Shown here in pieces: positions 11,068-22,560 of a stretch of 64,000 bases of DNA (positions are counted from its first letter, which is position 1; each line of letters opens with the position of its first letter). This DNA comes from Aselliscus stoliczkanus (Eukaryota; Chordata; Mammalia; Chiroptera; Hipposideridae). The stretch spans positions 99,659,478-99,723,477 of the forward strand of contig CM066738.1 of assembly GCA_033961575.1 (NCBI GenBank), in the 5' to 3' direction. A model generated the notes under the pieces. It saw only the letters and a program-made list of their open reading frames with translations. It had not been told where the DNA came from and did not search any database. The position numbers and the translations under genes are program-made.

Positions 11068-11965
11068 AGGCATGGTCAGCGTTAGGAGGTGGAGGAGGGG
11101 AGCAGCCAGGCATGCCCCTCAGCTCCGCATCTCCTTGTCTCCCCATCTTGCTGAGCCTCAGGAGTGTCTCCAGCAGTGATGGGGCCTGATGTCCTTTCCA
11201 TCTTGGACCCAGGTCCCACGAAGCAGCCCTAATGATTCTAGCTACCATCAAAGGCCTGGCTTCTGGATTCTGGTAGGAAGTCCCCTTCCCATTGCCTCTC
11301 CAGCCCTAGCGTGGTAATGGCTCCCTGGTCTTATCAATCTCTGTGCCGTCTCCTTGTCTCTGGCTTTCTCAGCACCTCCAGCTCCCATGTTGCCAAGGCC
11401 CTGTGTGTAGGAAGTAGAATGAGCTCTGCGTCCGAGGCCCTTTGGGTCAGACAGGGTCCTGCCCAGCTTCTCTCAAATTGCACCCGATGTCTTAGGACTA
11501 TGTAGATTAGCTCTGGGATGAATTTAGAAATGTGAAGGAGACAGAGAGAAATGAGAACCTGTCCCATGACCACACTCAGAGCTGCTTGGTCAGAGCAATG
11601 CCTGATGGGAAGAGAGGATACGATCCTGATGCTGACCTCCTGAGGGCAGGGAAGGGATGACAGCCCTGATGCTGAGGCATCTTGTTTCCTCCTGAGCATC
11701 GGCTTCTCTAACATCAAGAGGGCATCACCCAAACCTGCATGTCTAGCGGGCAGCACAGCGTGTGCACACACAGCCTCTCCTCGGATCAAGACCAGGGCTA
11801 TTTCCGCTACAGTGTGTGAATGGATGAGGTGCTAAGTAGTGAGCAGCTGCTGATCACCCCACGTCTGTCAGCACCCCCGTGTTCTGTACTAGAAGTGTCT
11901 GTCTGAAGACATTGGGCTGGACATTGAGGAGAACCCAGGAGCGGAGGAGCCAACTTCCCCCGCAC
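11068..11965. other. Unique sequence
   Basis: No repeat family recognised. A 151-codon minus-strand frame at 11334-11789 has no signature I can place and no flanking exon structure I can support. Confidence 0.4.
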
Positions 11966-11969
11966 ACGC

Positions 11970-12165
11970 CCTGTCCCCTTTCCCTACTTGTTTACCCCCA
12001 ACCACCTAGCAATATCCGAAGTACTGTATATTTGGATTGTGTATTTGCTTATCTCTCTCCCCAAGAGTACGAGCTCCATGAAGGCAGGCAGTTCTGTCTC
12101 TTTGTTCACCGCTCTGTTTCCAGTGCATACGACAGTGCCTGGTTCAGAGTAGATGCTCAGTGGAT
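11970..12165 (+). mobile_element. L2 LINE 3' region
   Basis: Contains ttgcttatctctctccccaa, gagctccatgaaggcaggca, and cgacagtgcctggttcagag, then tagatgctcagtggatg. This is the conserved L2 3' end. The 206-codon plus-strand open frame from 11879 crosses it, which argues against that frame being a gene. Confidence 0.75.
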
Positions 12166-13261
12166 GTCACATGGAGAGACTCACCATTACCTTTTGACCC
12201 AAAGGATATGCTTACAGGACCTGCCACCACTATCACCTCTCAGCAGTGGTGCTAATAGTCTAGAGCATGGCCGTTCTTCCAGAGCTCCCCGCACAGCAGC
12301 CCAGAGTGGTAGAAAATGGGCAAACAGCCCCAATTCCACATTAGGTAGGGGCAGGGAGGGAGTTGAGAGAAGGTCAAGGAGGAAAAGTGGTTTCTGTGGC
12401 CAGGAACATATAAGTCTGAGACTGAAAGACATCCAACCCCCTGTGCGACTCACATGCCTGCACCTGACACCTGACACCCGTTGCCCTCTTTCCCACTAGT
12501 AATTAGAGCTAAAGGCTGTCTGACAGCAGATACCACTCCCCGCTTCCCCTTCCTCAAGCTTTAGCACCATTTGAGCTCTGCTGCCTTTCTTCTCCTCTCG
12601 TGGTCTCAGGCTCTGTCCCTTCTCCAGAGTTAATGAAGAGCAGACATGGAGGGAAGGACTGAAGCCAGGCGGGCAGCCCACCCTTCAAGGCCCCTTGCTT
12701 CCCATACCCTGCAGGGCACTGCCCTGTGTAAACCACCAGTCCTGAGGATTCAGTGGTAACAGTTCCAGCAGGCGCCGGAAGCCCAGTGCTCCCCAACTTC
12801 TAGCGGAATGAAGTCGCCTTTTCCCTCCTCCAGCCCAGCACACCTCTGGCTTCCCCTGTTCAAGCCAATGACCAATGGCTCCAGCCCAGAGCAATAGGCT
12901 CCTCATTGCAACATTTTCACTCTCCAAGATCTAGATCAAGTCTCACTCCTCCACTAACGCCAGCCCTCACAAATGGACCACTTCTTGGAAAGGGCCAAAG
13001 CCCTATCACTAGGGCTTTGTTTTCTTCTGTGCTTCTTCCTCTCTCCATCCAGACTCCATGGCCCTTTGCACACTCCCCATTTCCTGCCACCCCATTACCT
13101 AGCCCAGATGTGGGACAGTGTGTGATCAGCACCCAAGGTTCCATCGCGTCATGGACCTCATCTGGGGGAAGCCATTTCCTCTCAGTTCCCAGACAGTGAG
13201 ATAACAGAATAAAAGGCACAATAATACTCATAGTTAAAACAAGACTACCAGCCATCTGTAC
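12166..13261. other. Unique sequence
   Basis: GC-moderate, pyrimidine-rich on the plus strand. Several overlapping frames of 60-112 codons on both strands are mutually exclusive and lack protein family features. No transposon recognised. Confidence 0.4.
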
Positions 13262-13590
13262 TCCTTTTAATTACCACAGAAGTAATATATGTTTGTTTTG
13301 GAAAATTTGGAACATGCAGGAAATAATTTTTAAAAGTCACATGTATTCTGGTATATTTCCTACCAGTGCAAATATGCACATGTTTTCAAGGAAACTGGAA
13401 TCACAACAGAGTTTTGTTTTTTAATTGGAATATGAATATATTTCCTTATTAAGATGCTCACAAACGTGACATAGTTTTTGATCCTTATTTTCCTTATATT
13501 ATTTTATGGGAAATCTTTTCATGTTAAATAATTTTCATGCTGTTAAACACCTTTCAAAAATGTAATTTTTCACAGCTGCAACATAGGCCA
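13262..13590 (-). mobile_element. L1M-type LINE 3' untranslated fragment
   Basis: The series ttggaaaatttggaacatgc, aaaagtcacatg, ggtatatttcctaccagtgc, gggaaatcttttcatgttaa and gctgcaacataggc follows the order of antisense L1M 3' untranslated sequence. AT-rich and strongly decayed. Confidence 0.6.
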
Positions 13591-14419
13591 CCATGAGGAT
13601 GTGCCGTGCTGTACTGCCCCGTTTTGGGGACACTCCAGACATATCCTGCTCTCTGCCGTCTCCAGGCCTGTGCTCCAACATTTAGCCCCATGATGTGTCT
13701 GCACAAAACCCTGCCTTACCTTGCCTGGCCCCTCCACCAAACTCCCAAGCTCTCCCTTCCTCCTTTTATTCGCAGTCTTACAAAGGAAGCAGATAATCCT
13801 TAGGCCCTTCTCTGCCACCACTCACCCCTTGCATGGGCCCCAACCATGGTCAGACTCACCCATGATGCTTTAGCCAGTCAGCCTTCCAGAAGGTTCTAAG
13901 TGCCCCAACACCCAGGGCTGGTGCCTATTTCTCGGTCTTCTCTTCCCTGACTGCTTTACCTCTATGGGACCTATGATCACACCCTTCCTCCTGAACCCCT
14001 CCCCTCCCCGGGACTCCAGGACAGGGCCCTGCCTTGCTTCCATCTGTCTTCCTCTCTTTTGCTGCCATCTCCACCCCAACCCTCAGATGGGGAGGACCAC
14101 AGCCTTTCCTCGTCCTTCTCTCTTCTTGACCAGTTTGGACTGCACCAAGGTGGTAATGAGAGCCGAGTAAGGTGGTGCTGGGGAAATGGGGGTCACCTGT
14201 GTGTCTACAGGTGACTCAGACTCAACCCTTGACCACCTGTCCTCTCTAGGGCCTGAGTTGACATCTTCAGAGCCTCTTCTGTTTTGGGAGGGCTCACTTT
14301 GGGCCTCAGGCAAGCTTGCCTTTATTTATAAAGGCCAGCTCTCCTTTCTTTTAAGAGTCTTTAGGGTGCTCAGTAGAACCAGCTGGCACTAGAGCAAATA
14401 GCCAAAGCCCTAATTTCTA
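13591..14419. other. Unique sequence, weak L2 resemblance at 13610-13760
   Basis: The pyrimidine-rich strand at 13610-13760 is compositionally like the L2 ORF end, but I cannot align landmarks well enough to call it. No gene seen. Confidence 0.35.
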
Positions 14420-14622
14420 AGAGATAGCTATGTCTGGGTTCACTTTCTAGCTGTGTGACCTTTGGGGCTTGGGCAAACTACTTATCTCTTTATGCCTCAA
14501 TTTCTTCACCTGGAAAAATGGAGATGGAGTAAGGTTTACATGAATCATGGACATATAATAACATGCTTATAGCAGTACCTCATGTGTAGTAAGCATTTAT
14601 CAAATGTTAGCCATTATTACCA
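14420..14622 (+). mobile_element. MIR SINE
   Basis: Contains ttctagctgtgtgacctttg, gggcaaactacttatctc, tgcctcaatttcttcacc, gcagtacctcatgtgtagta and agcatttatcaaatgttagc in order. Nearly complete core and 3' end. Confidence 0.85.
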
Positions 14623-14639
14623 AGGTTCAGCTCCTTCTC

Positions 14640-15654
14640 TCAGGGAGACAAGGAGGCAAAAAATGATCCTTGTCTTTTTTTACTTCACCCATGTCTTCAG
14701 AATGAAGGAACCTGGGGGTCAGAGATAGATGTCGTGGTCCAGATATATCAAGGAAGACAGAATTGGGAAGGTTGCTTTCCAAACCTTAAGTGGGATCCTC
14801 ATCTCTCCCTTGCATAATTGGATGTGTGAATATGTGGCTATATCCTCACTTCATCTCTCATGCTGAGTTGTGAGGCCCTTATAGACTTGAACTTGCTGTG
14901 CTGATCTTCGCATCTCCATGGCAACCTGCACACATCAGGTACTCAACTGATGTGACAAATGGAATAAGCTAAGGAAGGTATTAGGAGAAAGAAAAGTAAG
15001 GTCAAAGAAGCTAAGAGTGACGTCATCGAAGTTTGAAACTCTTGACCAATCTAGGAGGTGAGCTTCCTGATAATTGTGAAGTGACTGAAAAGAACAAAGA
15101 GCTGTGCATTCCCAAACTATAGGCAGTTTGCTTTCCATTACCCCAACGCCCCCACCCCCACCCCAACGCACTGTTGATTAGCAAGGTAGTGCGGGGAAAA
15201 TGAGTAGGTTTTGATGGACATGATTTTGAGATGTTGGAAAATGAACAATGGCTATCATTAAATTAAGAATGAGATTCAAGTGATATCCAGGGCTCATCAG
15301 GCACTGAATTGTGCATTAGCTGGACAGAAATCGTCAGAATAGTTCTGTAACTGATGAGATGGAGTTCGTGGAAAACTGCACCCTGACTCAGGATTAGTGA
15401 AGTGGGAAAGGTGACACACCTTGTTATGGGCAGCAAAGTAGATGGTGAAGTCAGTACGGGTCATCTCAGGATGTCCTGGCCTGCCCTTGTGGGGTCCTCT
15501 CCCCCTTTGGTGTTGCCCCAACCCTCCATCTGCTGAACCCTTGTGTTGAGCAAAACCCCCAAATGGGGCTTCAGTTGGACAGATAAGTCTCCTCCAGACT
15601 CACCCTCCCCCACCCCTTTCTTCAGCAACCTGGCCCAAAATATATTGCCAATGT
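14640..15654. other. Unique sequence with a CRE octamer and a C-rich tract
   Basis: Contains a perfect TGACGTCA at 15018-15025 and a short imperfect cccca-type C-rich tract at about 15143-15168. No transposon or gene recognised. Confidence 0.4.
15018..15025. promoter_or_regulatory. Perfect CRE octamer TGACGTCA (candidate)
   Basis: A full palindromic cAMP-response element, extended as tgacgtcat. CREB/ATF proteins bind this sequence. CpG-containing octamers decay fast in methylated DNA, so an intact one in CpG-poor sequence is mildly notable. There is no further evidence of promoter function: no CpG island, TATA arrangement or adjacent exon seen. Confidence 0.3.
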
Positions 15655-16100
15655 AGTGTGTTGAATAGTGTCCCTCCCCCCAAATTCATTTTTACCTGGA
15701 ACCTCAGAAAGTGACCTTACTTGGAAATAGGGTCTTTACAGATATAATTAGTTCAAGGTCTCAAGATAAATTAGTTAAGGATTTTAAGGCCCTAAATCCA
15801 ATGACTGGTGTCCTTATTAGCAGAGTAGAGGACACACAGAAAGACACAAAGAAGACCATGTGAAGATAGAGGGCAGGAGAGATGGGAGCGATGCTGCCAC
15901 AAGCCAAGGAATGCCTGAGGCCACCAGAGCTAGAAGAGCTGAAGGATTGTTTCCTGAAAACTTCAGAGGCCACGTGGTCCTGCTGATACCTTAATTTCAG
16001 ACTTCTGACCTCTAGAACTGTGAGAGAATAAATTCCTAGTAGTCTAAGCCACCAAGATGGTGATATTATTTTTAACAGCCACCCTAGGGAACTAATACAG
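15655..16100 (+). mobile_element. MaLR-type LTR (MLT1-like)
   Basis: Landmarks in order: gaatagtgtccctccc, tggaaatagggtctttacag, ccaatgactggtgtccttat, gaagaccatgtgaagataga, tctagaactgtgagagaata, and ccctagggaactaatacag. About 445 bp, a solo LTR. No internal retroviral sequence is visible on either side. Confidence 0.78.
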
Positions 16101-17121
16101 CCAGTGGGATGCTAGTAACTGAAAATGGGTAAATCAGGTGCCCTCAGGAGCACTTTAAATCTAAAGTATAAACTTGAGAACTGATGCCTTAAACCCAGGT
16201 GAATAAAGCTCAGCTGGTGGAATTTCCAGAAGTATAGTGAGCCAGTGGGGTTTTGAGGTAGGGGTCCTTTCCAAGTTCATCATAAGTCACCCCAGTATGG
16301 CAACCAACGCTTCCGTCTATGTGCCCCAAGCAAGTGAGTGCAAATACCTTAGAAGGTGGTACGAAGTTAATGGATATTAATATTCCAGTTTTCCAAGTCA
16401 TTAACTCATGCTGGCTTCTGATGAAAACTTAATTTCAGAGTGGAACAATTAAGGACATATGTAGGAATGGTACTCAAAATGGTTAGAAAAATACAGAATG
16501 ATATTAGGCAAGAAATGTGCTCTTTGGTCTACAGACATTGACTGATCTATTTTCGAAGAACTGCCCTGAGAGGTAAGATATACAAATGTGATTTAAAGCA
16601 GAGGTTAACAACTCTAGCTATGAAGTAGTCTGAAAATAAAAATCAGTCCTAACTCTGAACAAACCTTTAGATCTAACTGTGAATTACATTAACTGTGGAG
16701 GAGGACTGTCACCTAGAAAAATCCCTCCAGGGAGCAGGGCAGAAAGGCACGTTTAACTCAGGAACAAGTACCGAACACCATACTTCTCTTAAAGGAGCAG
16801 CTTCCCATGGCTGGAAATAGCTGTTTTCCTCCTTGGACACACAAAGGAAAGAGTTCCTGCCTACTTCTAATCTTGTCTCCTGATGCCTGCCAAAGGCTTC
16901 AGTGAACAGTCTGGAGTTCTCTGTCTTCTCTTGGAAATGCTAATAGAGTAGCTGGTGGGGGACAGCGTTGGGAGGGTGTCATTAAGTTCCTGCAGAGATT
17001 TGGGGAGACAAAGTTAACTCCCCTTCTGATACCCTGTCTCTCTGATGGAGAAGACTCCTGGGACCCACTTTTATTATTTTCTAATGAGCAGGAGTCAGAG
17101 GGCAGATTATGCCTTTTAACT
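16101..17121. other. Unique sequence
   Basis: About 1 kb of unassigned, fairly AT-rich DNA. The only frames are under 65 codons. Confidence 0.4.
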
Positions 17122-17290
17122 CAGTGGCTCTCTACCTCAGCTACATATTTTTGTGCTATCTGGGGAAATGTAAAAAACCTCTGAATGTCCAGGGCCCCCT
17201 CCAGGCCATCATATTAGAATAACTACAGTGGGACCCCGGTGTGTGCATTTTTTTGGAAGTTCCCAGGTGACGCCTACATGCCCAGGTGTA
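17122..17290. mobile_element. MER5-type hAT-Charlie MITE
   Basis: Opens with cagtggctctctacctcag, contains ccagggccccctccaggcca and gttcccaggtgacgcctaca, matching MER5 landmarks in order. The distal terminal repeat is eroded. Confidence 0.75.
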
Positions 17291-17299
17291 GGGAATAGA

Positions 17300-17879
17300 A
17301 AATCATTTGTGATACACAGTCCTGGCTGTGCAAAAGTTGGCAGTGACGTTGAGGGGAAGATATGCCAACATAAAATTATGTGAAAATAGTAATGAAAGGA
17401 TGAAGTAGCAACTTGAGATATTTTACTGCAGTCACTTGTCACATGTGGACCTCCTGAGGGGTTTCAGAAGAGATGGTAATTATGGGGGTGATCCCAGGAG
17501 GTTTTCCCTATGAGGCTGACCTTGAAGGTATGAAAGATTTGGGCAGTGGAGGGAGAGAAGAGGGGAGAGAAGGCCTGAGATATAGCTTCTCCAGGTAGGT
17601 GGAGAGACCTACCCTCAAGTTTCCAGGCTGCGCTTTATGGTGCAAAGTCCTCCACTTCTAGAACATTTTAGGATATCTCATTTTTACTTCCTGACTGAGA
17701 ATCCAAAGGATTTACTGGAAGAAAGACTGTCCTATGAGTTGGGAAATCCAAAGACGAGCAAACCTCAGCCTCTCTGGCCCTCAGCCTCTGTTCAATGAGA
17801 GGCAGGAAGTAAGAGAATTTTAATGCTCTCTTTCCACCTGAGATTCTATAATTCCGGTCCCAGGACCCTGAGATATAGA
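17300..17879. other. Unique sequence
   Basis: No repeat recognised. A 120-codon minus-strand frame at 17668-18030 runs into the LINE that starts near 17880 and is not credible as a gene. Confidence 0.4.
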
Positions 17880-18580
17880 CTCTATTTTTAGAATAAACCT
17901 TATGAAGTTGTAATTTATATACAGTAACTGCACCTGTGGTGAGTATGCATTTTGATGAGTTTTCACACCATGTGTATATCCACGCAATTACCACCATAAT
18001 CAAGTAAGAGGACATTTCCATCACCCCCAAAAGTTCCTCTACGTCCCTTCCCAGTCAGCTGTCACGCCCTCCTCTGCAGCCTCAGGTAACCACTGATCCA
18101 ATTTCTGTCACTACAAGTTAGATTTGCTTTTTTCCAGAGTAATAAATCTAATCACATAATTTTTTGATTTTGGCCTCTTTCATATGGCATAATCTTTTGA
18201 AATCCATCCATCTCTATATATTAGCAGTTCATTCCTTTTTAATGATAAAGAGCATTCCATTGAGTGGATATACCACAATTTATTTACACACTCATCTATT
18301 AATCTGATTTGCTGGGCTATTATGAATAAAACTGCTATGAACTTTCATGCATAAGTTTATGTGTGGACATATATTTCCATTTCTCTTGGGCAAATACCTA
18401 AGAGCAGAATTGTTTGCACAGTTGCATGGCAAATAAATATTTAACTTGATAAGAAGTTGCGAAATCTTTCCAAAGTGGCTATGCATTTTGCATTTTCACC
18501 ATTAATATATAGGTGTTCTATTTGCTCTGCATTGTTGTCAACACTTGGTATTGTCAGTCTTTTCACTTTAGCCACAGGGC
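17880..18580 (-). mobile_element. L1M-type LINE 3' fragment, antisense
   Basis: The plus strand shows the familiar reversed L1M order: catttccatcacccccaaaa, ggtaaccactgatccaattt, aatccatccatctctata, cattccattgagtggatata, atgaataaaactgctatgaa, and tttctcttgggcaaatacct, then tttccaaagtggctatgc. It is about 700 bp of the 3' untranslated region, decayed and not mobile. Confidence 0.85.
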
Positions 18581-19232
18581 CTGCTTTGAGCTTACGTTAT
18601 AGGTTATGCTTACGCAGCGAGGGACAGAAGGGCCCTCAGGGCATTTCAATGGGACCCCCATATTATGCTGGTTGGCCCTAAGATAGGTTCAGCCTTGTAA
18701 AATATAGGTGACTCTGTGTTCTTTTAGGTCCAGATACACTGATCAGGTTCACTGGATGTTTAGATCAGGGTGAGCCTGGTGAATTGACTCAATCTTTACC
18801 ATCCATGGTGGATGTGGCTTTAAGTTCCTCTGCAGCTTGACTTCACAGGCACCGTGCCCCAGCCAATGCCTCCCTGGGCTCTCCTAGAGGGCTCCTGACA
18901 CATTTTTAATGGAGAGAGGCTGCCTTTGGGTAACAAGAATCTTTTCTTCCCACTTGTGCCAACCCCTTCCTTTTATGACATGTTTTAATGAAGGGGGATG
19001 AAAAGAGAAAATGAGTGCCAGATGTATCTAAAATGGGTCTCAACAATAATTACTTTCTGCAGTGAAATTATGGAAATTCTCCATTCAATATGCTTTGAGA
19101 AAGGCTGGCAGGAAAGAAATATGTGTTCCTGAAAGCACAACCAAATGAGCACATTTTAAAGTTCTAGCATAAAAAAAAGATGTCTAAAACCGTTAAAGAA
19201 AGCCAAAGTTTAACATGCTCCTTCCACTTTTT
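18581..19232. other. Unique sequence; possible conserved non-coding block at 19020-19150
   Basis: The stretch at 19020-19150 is AT-rich, free of recognised repeats, and contains aacaataattactttctgc, which combines a SOX-like AACAAT and a homeodomain-like TAATTA. This is only suggestive of regulatory DNA. Confidence 0.35.
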
Positions 19233-19247
19233 AAAAGGAAAAATAAG

Positions 19248-19357
19248 GGGCCGGCCGAGTGGCGTGGTAGTTAAGCGCTGGCTTGAGAAGCCAGCGGCCC
19301 CGATTCAGTCCCACATATGAGGGCCAGTGACACTGCCCTCAAAAAAAAAAAAAAAAA
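19248..19357 (+). mobile_element. Short type B tRNA-derived SINE
   Basis: Head ggggccggccgagtggcgtg, arm ctggcttgagaagccag, end at gacactgccctc and about 17 A before the duplicated target. The target-site duplication aaaaggaaaaataag (19233-19247 and 19358-19372) is perfect. That and a homogeneous tail suggest one of the younger insertions in the window. Confidence 0.92.
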
Positions 19358-19372
19358 AAAAGGAAAAATAAG

Positions 19373-20312
19373 TCTTCAACCTCAGTGAAGAAAGCGAATG
19401 ATCAGCCCTACTAGCAATGGATTCCTCCCACACTGGACTCTAAAACAGAAGGGAAGATGATATGGTCCCCCCCAACCTCCTCAACTTTGCATTTAACTGA
19501 GGAAACGTTGGTCAGACACTTAGCTAGAATCCCGAGATTAGACCACTCCAGCCAGGCAGGTCACTCCTCCTGAGCCAGCCCACAGCTCGTCTACAGCAAA
19601 GGGCTGGAGTGTGTATGAGCTGTATCTCTGTTCTTGGAAGGCGCCCGCCAGGAGGGACAGTGCTGCTGACTCTCCCAGGGAGACCTCCTGCATCCATCTA
19701 GAGGTCCAGATGCTCCCCTCAGCAGGCATGGCCCCTGCCTTAAAAGTCCCGTATTTGAGTCCCACCCGCATCAGCCTTATGCGGGTCAGCAGAGGCCAGC
19801 TTGAAGTAGGGGTCTAGAAGCCCAGCCATCCATCCCCACAGCCCGTCTCAAATTGCTATCAGTCACCATTTGCCTTTTCTTCACTCATTTCCCAACATCA
19901 CCGCCCCTCCCACGAAATGAGGTAATCTACAGAAAACACATATTGCAGAATACAGAATTAGACATCGGATCTTGGGCAAACATTTTAAAATGGGAGGGCA
20001 AGTGCGAATGTGTCCACCGTTCTGGTCATAGGTCAGAACTTTCATATCCTTCAGTGAGGTTCAATTCATATCTTTTCTTTTGGAAAAAAAAAAAAATGAA
20101 GGGATATCAATGTCAATATCCTGGTTGTGATATTTCACTGTGGTTTTGCAAGATGCTACTGTTTCTTATGACTACATTTGGATCTACACTTATTTTAAAA
20201 TCCAGAGTTTAATTTTTTAAAAAATGGAAGGAAATAAGATCCTAAAGAGATACAATAATGTATGGATTTGGCCTGAGTTTCAGGAAGGCAGAAGTGAAAA
20301 GGAAATGAGATT
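19373..20312. other. Unique sequence
   Basis: No transposon recognised. A 119-codon frame at 19853-20212 crosses an A-run and lacks family features. Confidence 0.4.
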
Positions 20313-20696
20313 ATTTGTTTATTATAATTGGCTTACATGATTATGGAGGCTGAGAAGTACTAAGATCTGCCATCCACAGTCCTGAGAACCAAGAGAATTG
20401 ATGGTGTAAGTTCAAGTCTGAGTTCCTAAGGCAGAAGTCCGATGCCCCAGCTTGAAGACAGTCAGACGGAGAGCAAATCTTCTCTTGCTCGGCCTTTGGT
20501 TCTATTCAGGCCGCCAACGCAGTGGATGAGAGCCACCCACACTGGAGCGCGGGGGGCCATCTTTCCTCAGTCTACGCACTCAAGTCACCATCTCACCCAG
20601 AAACACCCTCACAGACACACCCAGAACAATGTTCAGCCAAGTTTCGAGGCACCCCGTGGCCCAGTCAAGTTGACACATGAAACTAACCATCACAAC
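20313..20696 (+). mobile_element. LTR-like dispersed repeat, related to the copy at 10593
   Basis: Contains ttggcttacatgattatgga, ggctgagaagtactaagatc, ccagaaacaccctcacagac, ccccgtggcccagtcaagtt and ends tgaaactaaccatcacaa. It shares order and end sequence with 10593-11067 but keeps a different middle. It lacks the first 60 or so bases. Confidence 0.6.
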
Positions 20697-20699
20697 CTC

Positions 20700-20835
20700 A
20701 AAGTTACTTTGACCTCTCTGTGCCTCAGTTTCTTCATGTGTAAACTGGGCATGATGATACCCATTTGGGGAGACATTCAAGAGAGCTGGAACATACAAAA
20801 TACTTAGAAGAATGCTTAGAATACAGTAAGTGCCC
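20700..20835 (+). mobile_element. MIR SINE, 3' part
   Basis: Contains cctctctgtgcctcagtttc, ttcatgtgtaaactgggcat, and atgcttagaatacagtaagt. It abuts the LTR-like repeat, which probably interrupted or truncated it. Confidence 0.75.
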
Positions 20836-22464
20836 CAGCTCCCAGGGAGGGACAAGTAAGAAAGGAACAAAGAGAAATTAGACAAAAGTTTCTGAGCTAA
20901 TTGTCCCCAGTGTCCCTTCTCTCCTTTCTCTCTCTCCTTTTGCAGAAATTCTGATATTGACATTTGAAAAGGTTCCAGTTCCCCAGAGTGACACCTCCTG
21001 TACACCTCATTTTCAGCAGCTTCTCTTCGGAGAGGGTCTAATCGTTCCACGCAGGATTTCTGATCAGGACCAAGGCAGAGAGAGGGCTGGGTGGGTTTCG
21101 GGGACTTGACTGTCTGCTTTCCTGACACTTGATATCATGGGAACGGAATGGCTGCCTCTCACACAGTAATTGCTGTTGACAAAACACAAGAAGCCCAAAG
21201 GCATTCTCCCCCTGCTGCCCTAGCTCCCTGCGGTGCTGCTGTGTTTATTGAAATGACCACAGAAAGTAACTGCGCAGTCACAGTGAGGCAGTAACGTCAC
21301 AAGCTGGGGATTACACCATAAGGTGCAAATGCAAGGAGACAGGAGGAGGTGTCGGCAGGAATGGTTTATGGGAAAGAAGTCTCCCCTTTACACACAAATA
21401 TCTAAAAACTATTAATTTGGGGGCAGCAGCAAGGAAGAAATACATGAAAGGAAAATTGATTTCTATTTAAATGGTATGTTTTCATCACCTTTCTTCAGAC
21501 CCTAAGCATTCATCTTTGAGTACCTGTGCTAATTGATTTCAAATGCAATTCAACGCAATTGCTGTAGAATAATAAATCTCAGGCAAAGAGGCTAAGGGGT
21601 GGGGGGTTCTTGAGTGGAACAGGAGGGGGATGTAACCTGTGGCCTTTAAAAGGTGTGTCTGTGTCATCCTGGGGTGAGCTGGGCAACCATCCCCTGATGG
21701 GAGGTGGGACAGTCCCGGCAGCAGGGGTTGCTCTGTTGTTTGTGTAATGGGTGATCCCTTGAACTTGAAACGGTGCAAAGAAGCTGAACAATCACAAAAA
21801 AGTGATGCCCCCACTCCTGAGAATTATTCACGGGAGATAGGCCCAATCTCCGAGCACTGGGCCAGCAGGTGGCCCCACCTGGAAGGAAAGAGCAGGTGGT
21901 GTGAGAGATCTGCAGGAGCCAGAGAGGAGCTAGGCCTGGCGACCTGCGCGCACCTGGACAAGAGGTGCGTCCCGGTGGGCTTGCGCAGCAGAGTAGCTGT
22001 CAGGTTAATGCAGGGCTCTAGAATCAGCATCAAATTTTGGTAATTCCCCGCCTTGCATTTGTGGAACTCTGCCATGGCTGGATTAACCCCACATAGGACT
22101 CAACTCTAAGGGTTTTTCTCCAAATGATTGAGATCAGGAGTTCATTTCTGAGCATGGACAGCCCTACCCAGGATGTGCCTACATAAATTAAAAGCAACAT
22201 CTAGAAAAGATCAAAAACAGAGCTATTTCAGTCAGTTTGGGCACAAAGGTTCATTCATCTAAATTTCTAACGCATAGACAAATTAACCTAAGACAGACTA
22301 AATGATAAGTGGACCTAATGGTCTCTTTTTGATATGGATATCACTTCATTCTTTATAAGCATTTCAGTTGTTATATAAGTACAAATAAATTTAGAATAGT
22401 TGCTCCTGTTTTATACATGAAATGAGCTTTGTCCTCATGTCCCACATCTCTCCCCATTACTTTC
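20836..22464. other. Repeat-poor unique sequence
   Basis: About 1.6 kb with nothing recognised. The 182-codon minus-strand frame 20580-21128 overlaps the LTR-like repeat and the MIR, so it is not a gene. The block 21140-21340 is a candidate for conservation testing: it includes gcagtaacgtcacaag with a CRE half-site. Confidence 0.4.
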
Positions 22465-22560
22465 ACATTCATTCATTCATTCATTCATTCACCGTCTCTA
22501 CCCTCATGTAGCTTACTATTTAGTGGAAGAAGACAGACATTAAACAGCTGAGCATTTCTT
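22465..22560 (-). mobile_element. L2 LINE 3' end with ATTC expansion
   Basis: Six or more ATTC units (22465-22491) are followed by ccctcatgtagcttactatt and agtggaagaagacagacatt. This is the reversed L2 3' end whose terminal tgaatgaat repeat has expanded into a microsatellite. Confidence 0.6.

Noticed and set aside
11879..12499. 206-codon open frame, plus strand
   Set aside because: It runs through an L2 3' end (11970-12165), so the frame is assembled from fossil LINE and flanking sequence.
20580..21128. 182-codon open frame, minus strand
   Set aside because: Overlaps an LTR-like repeat and a MIR.
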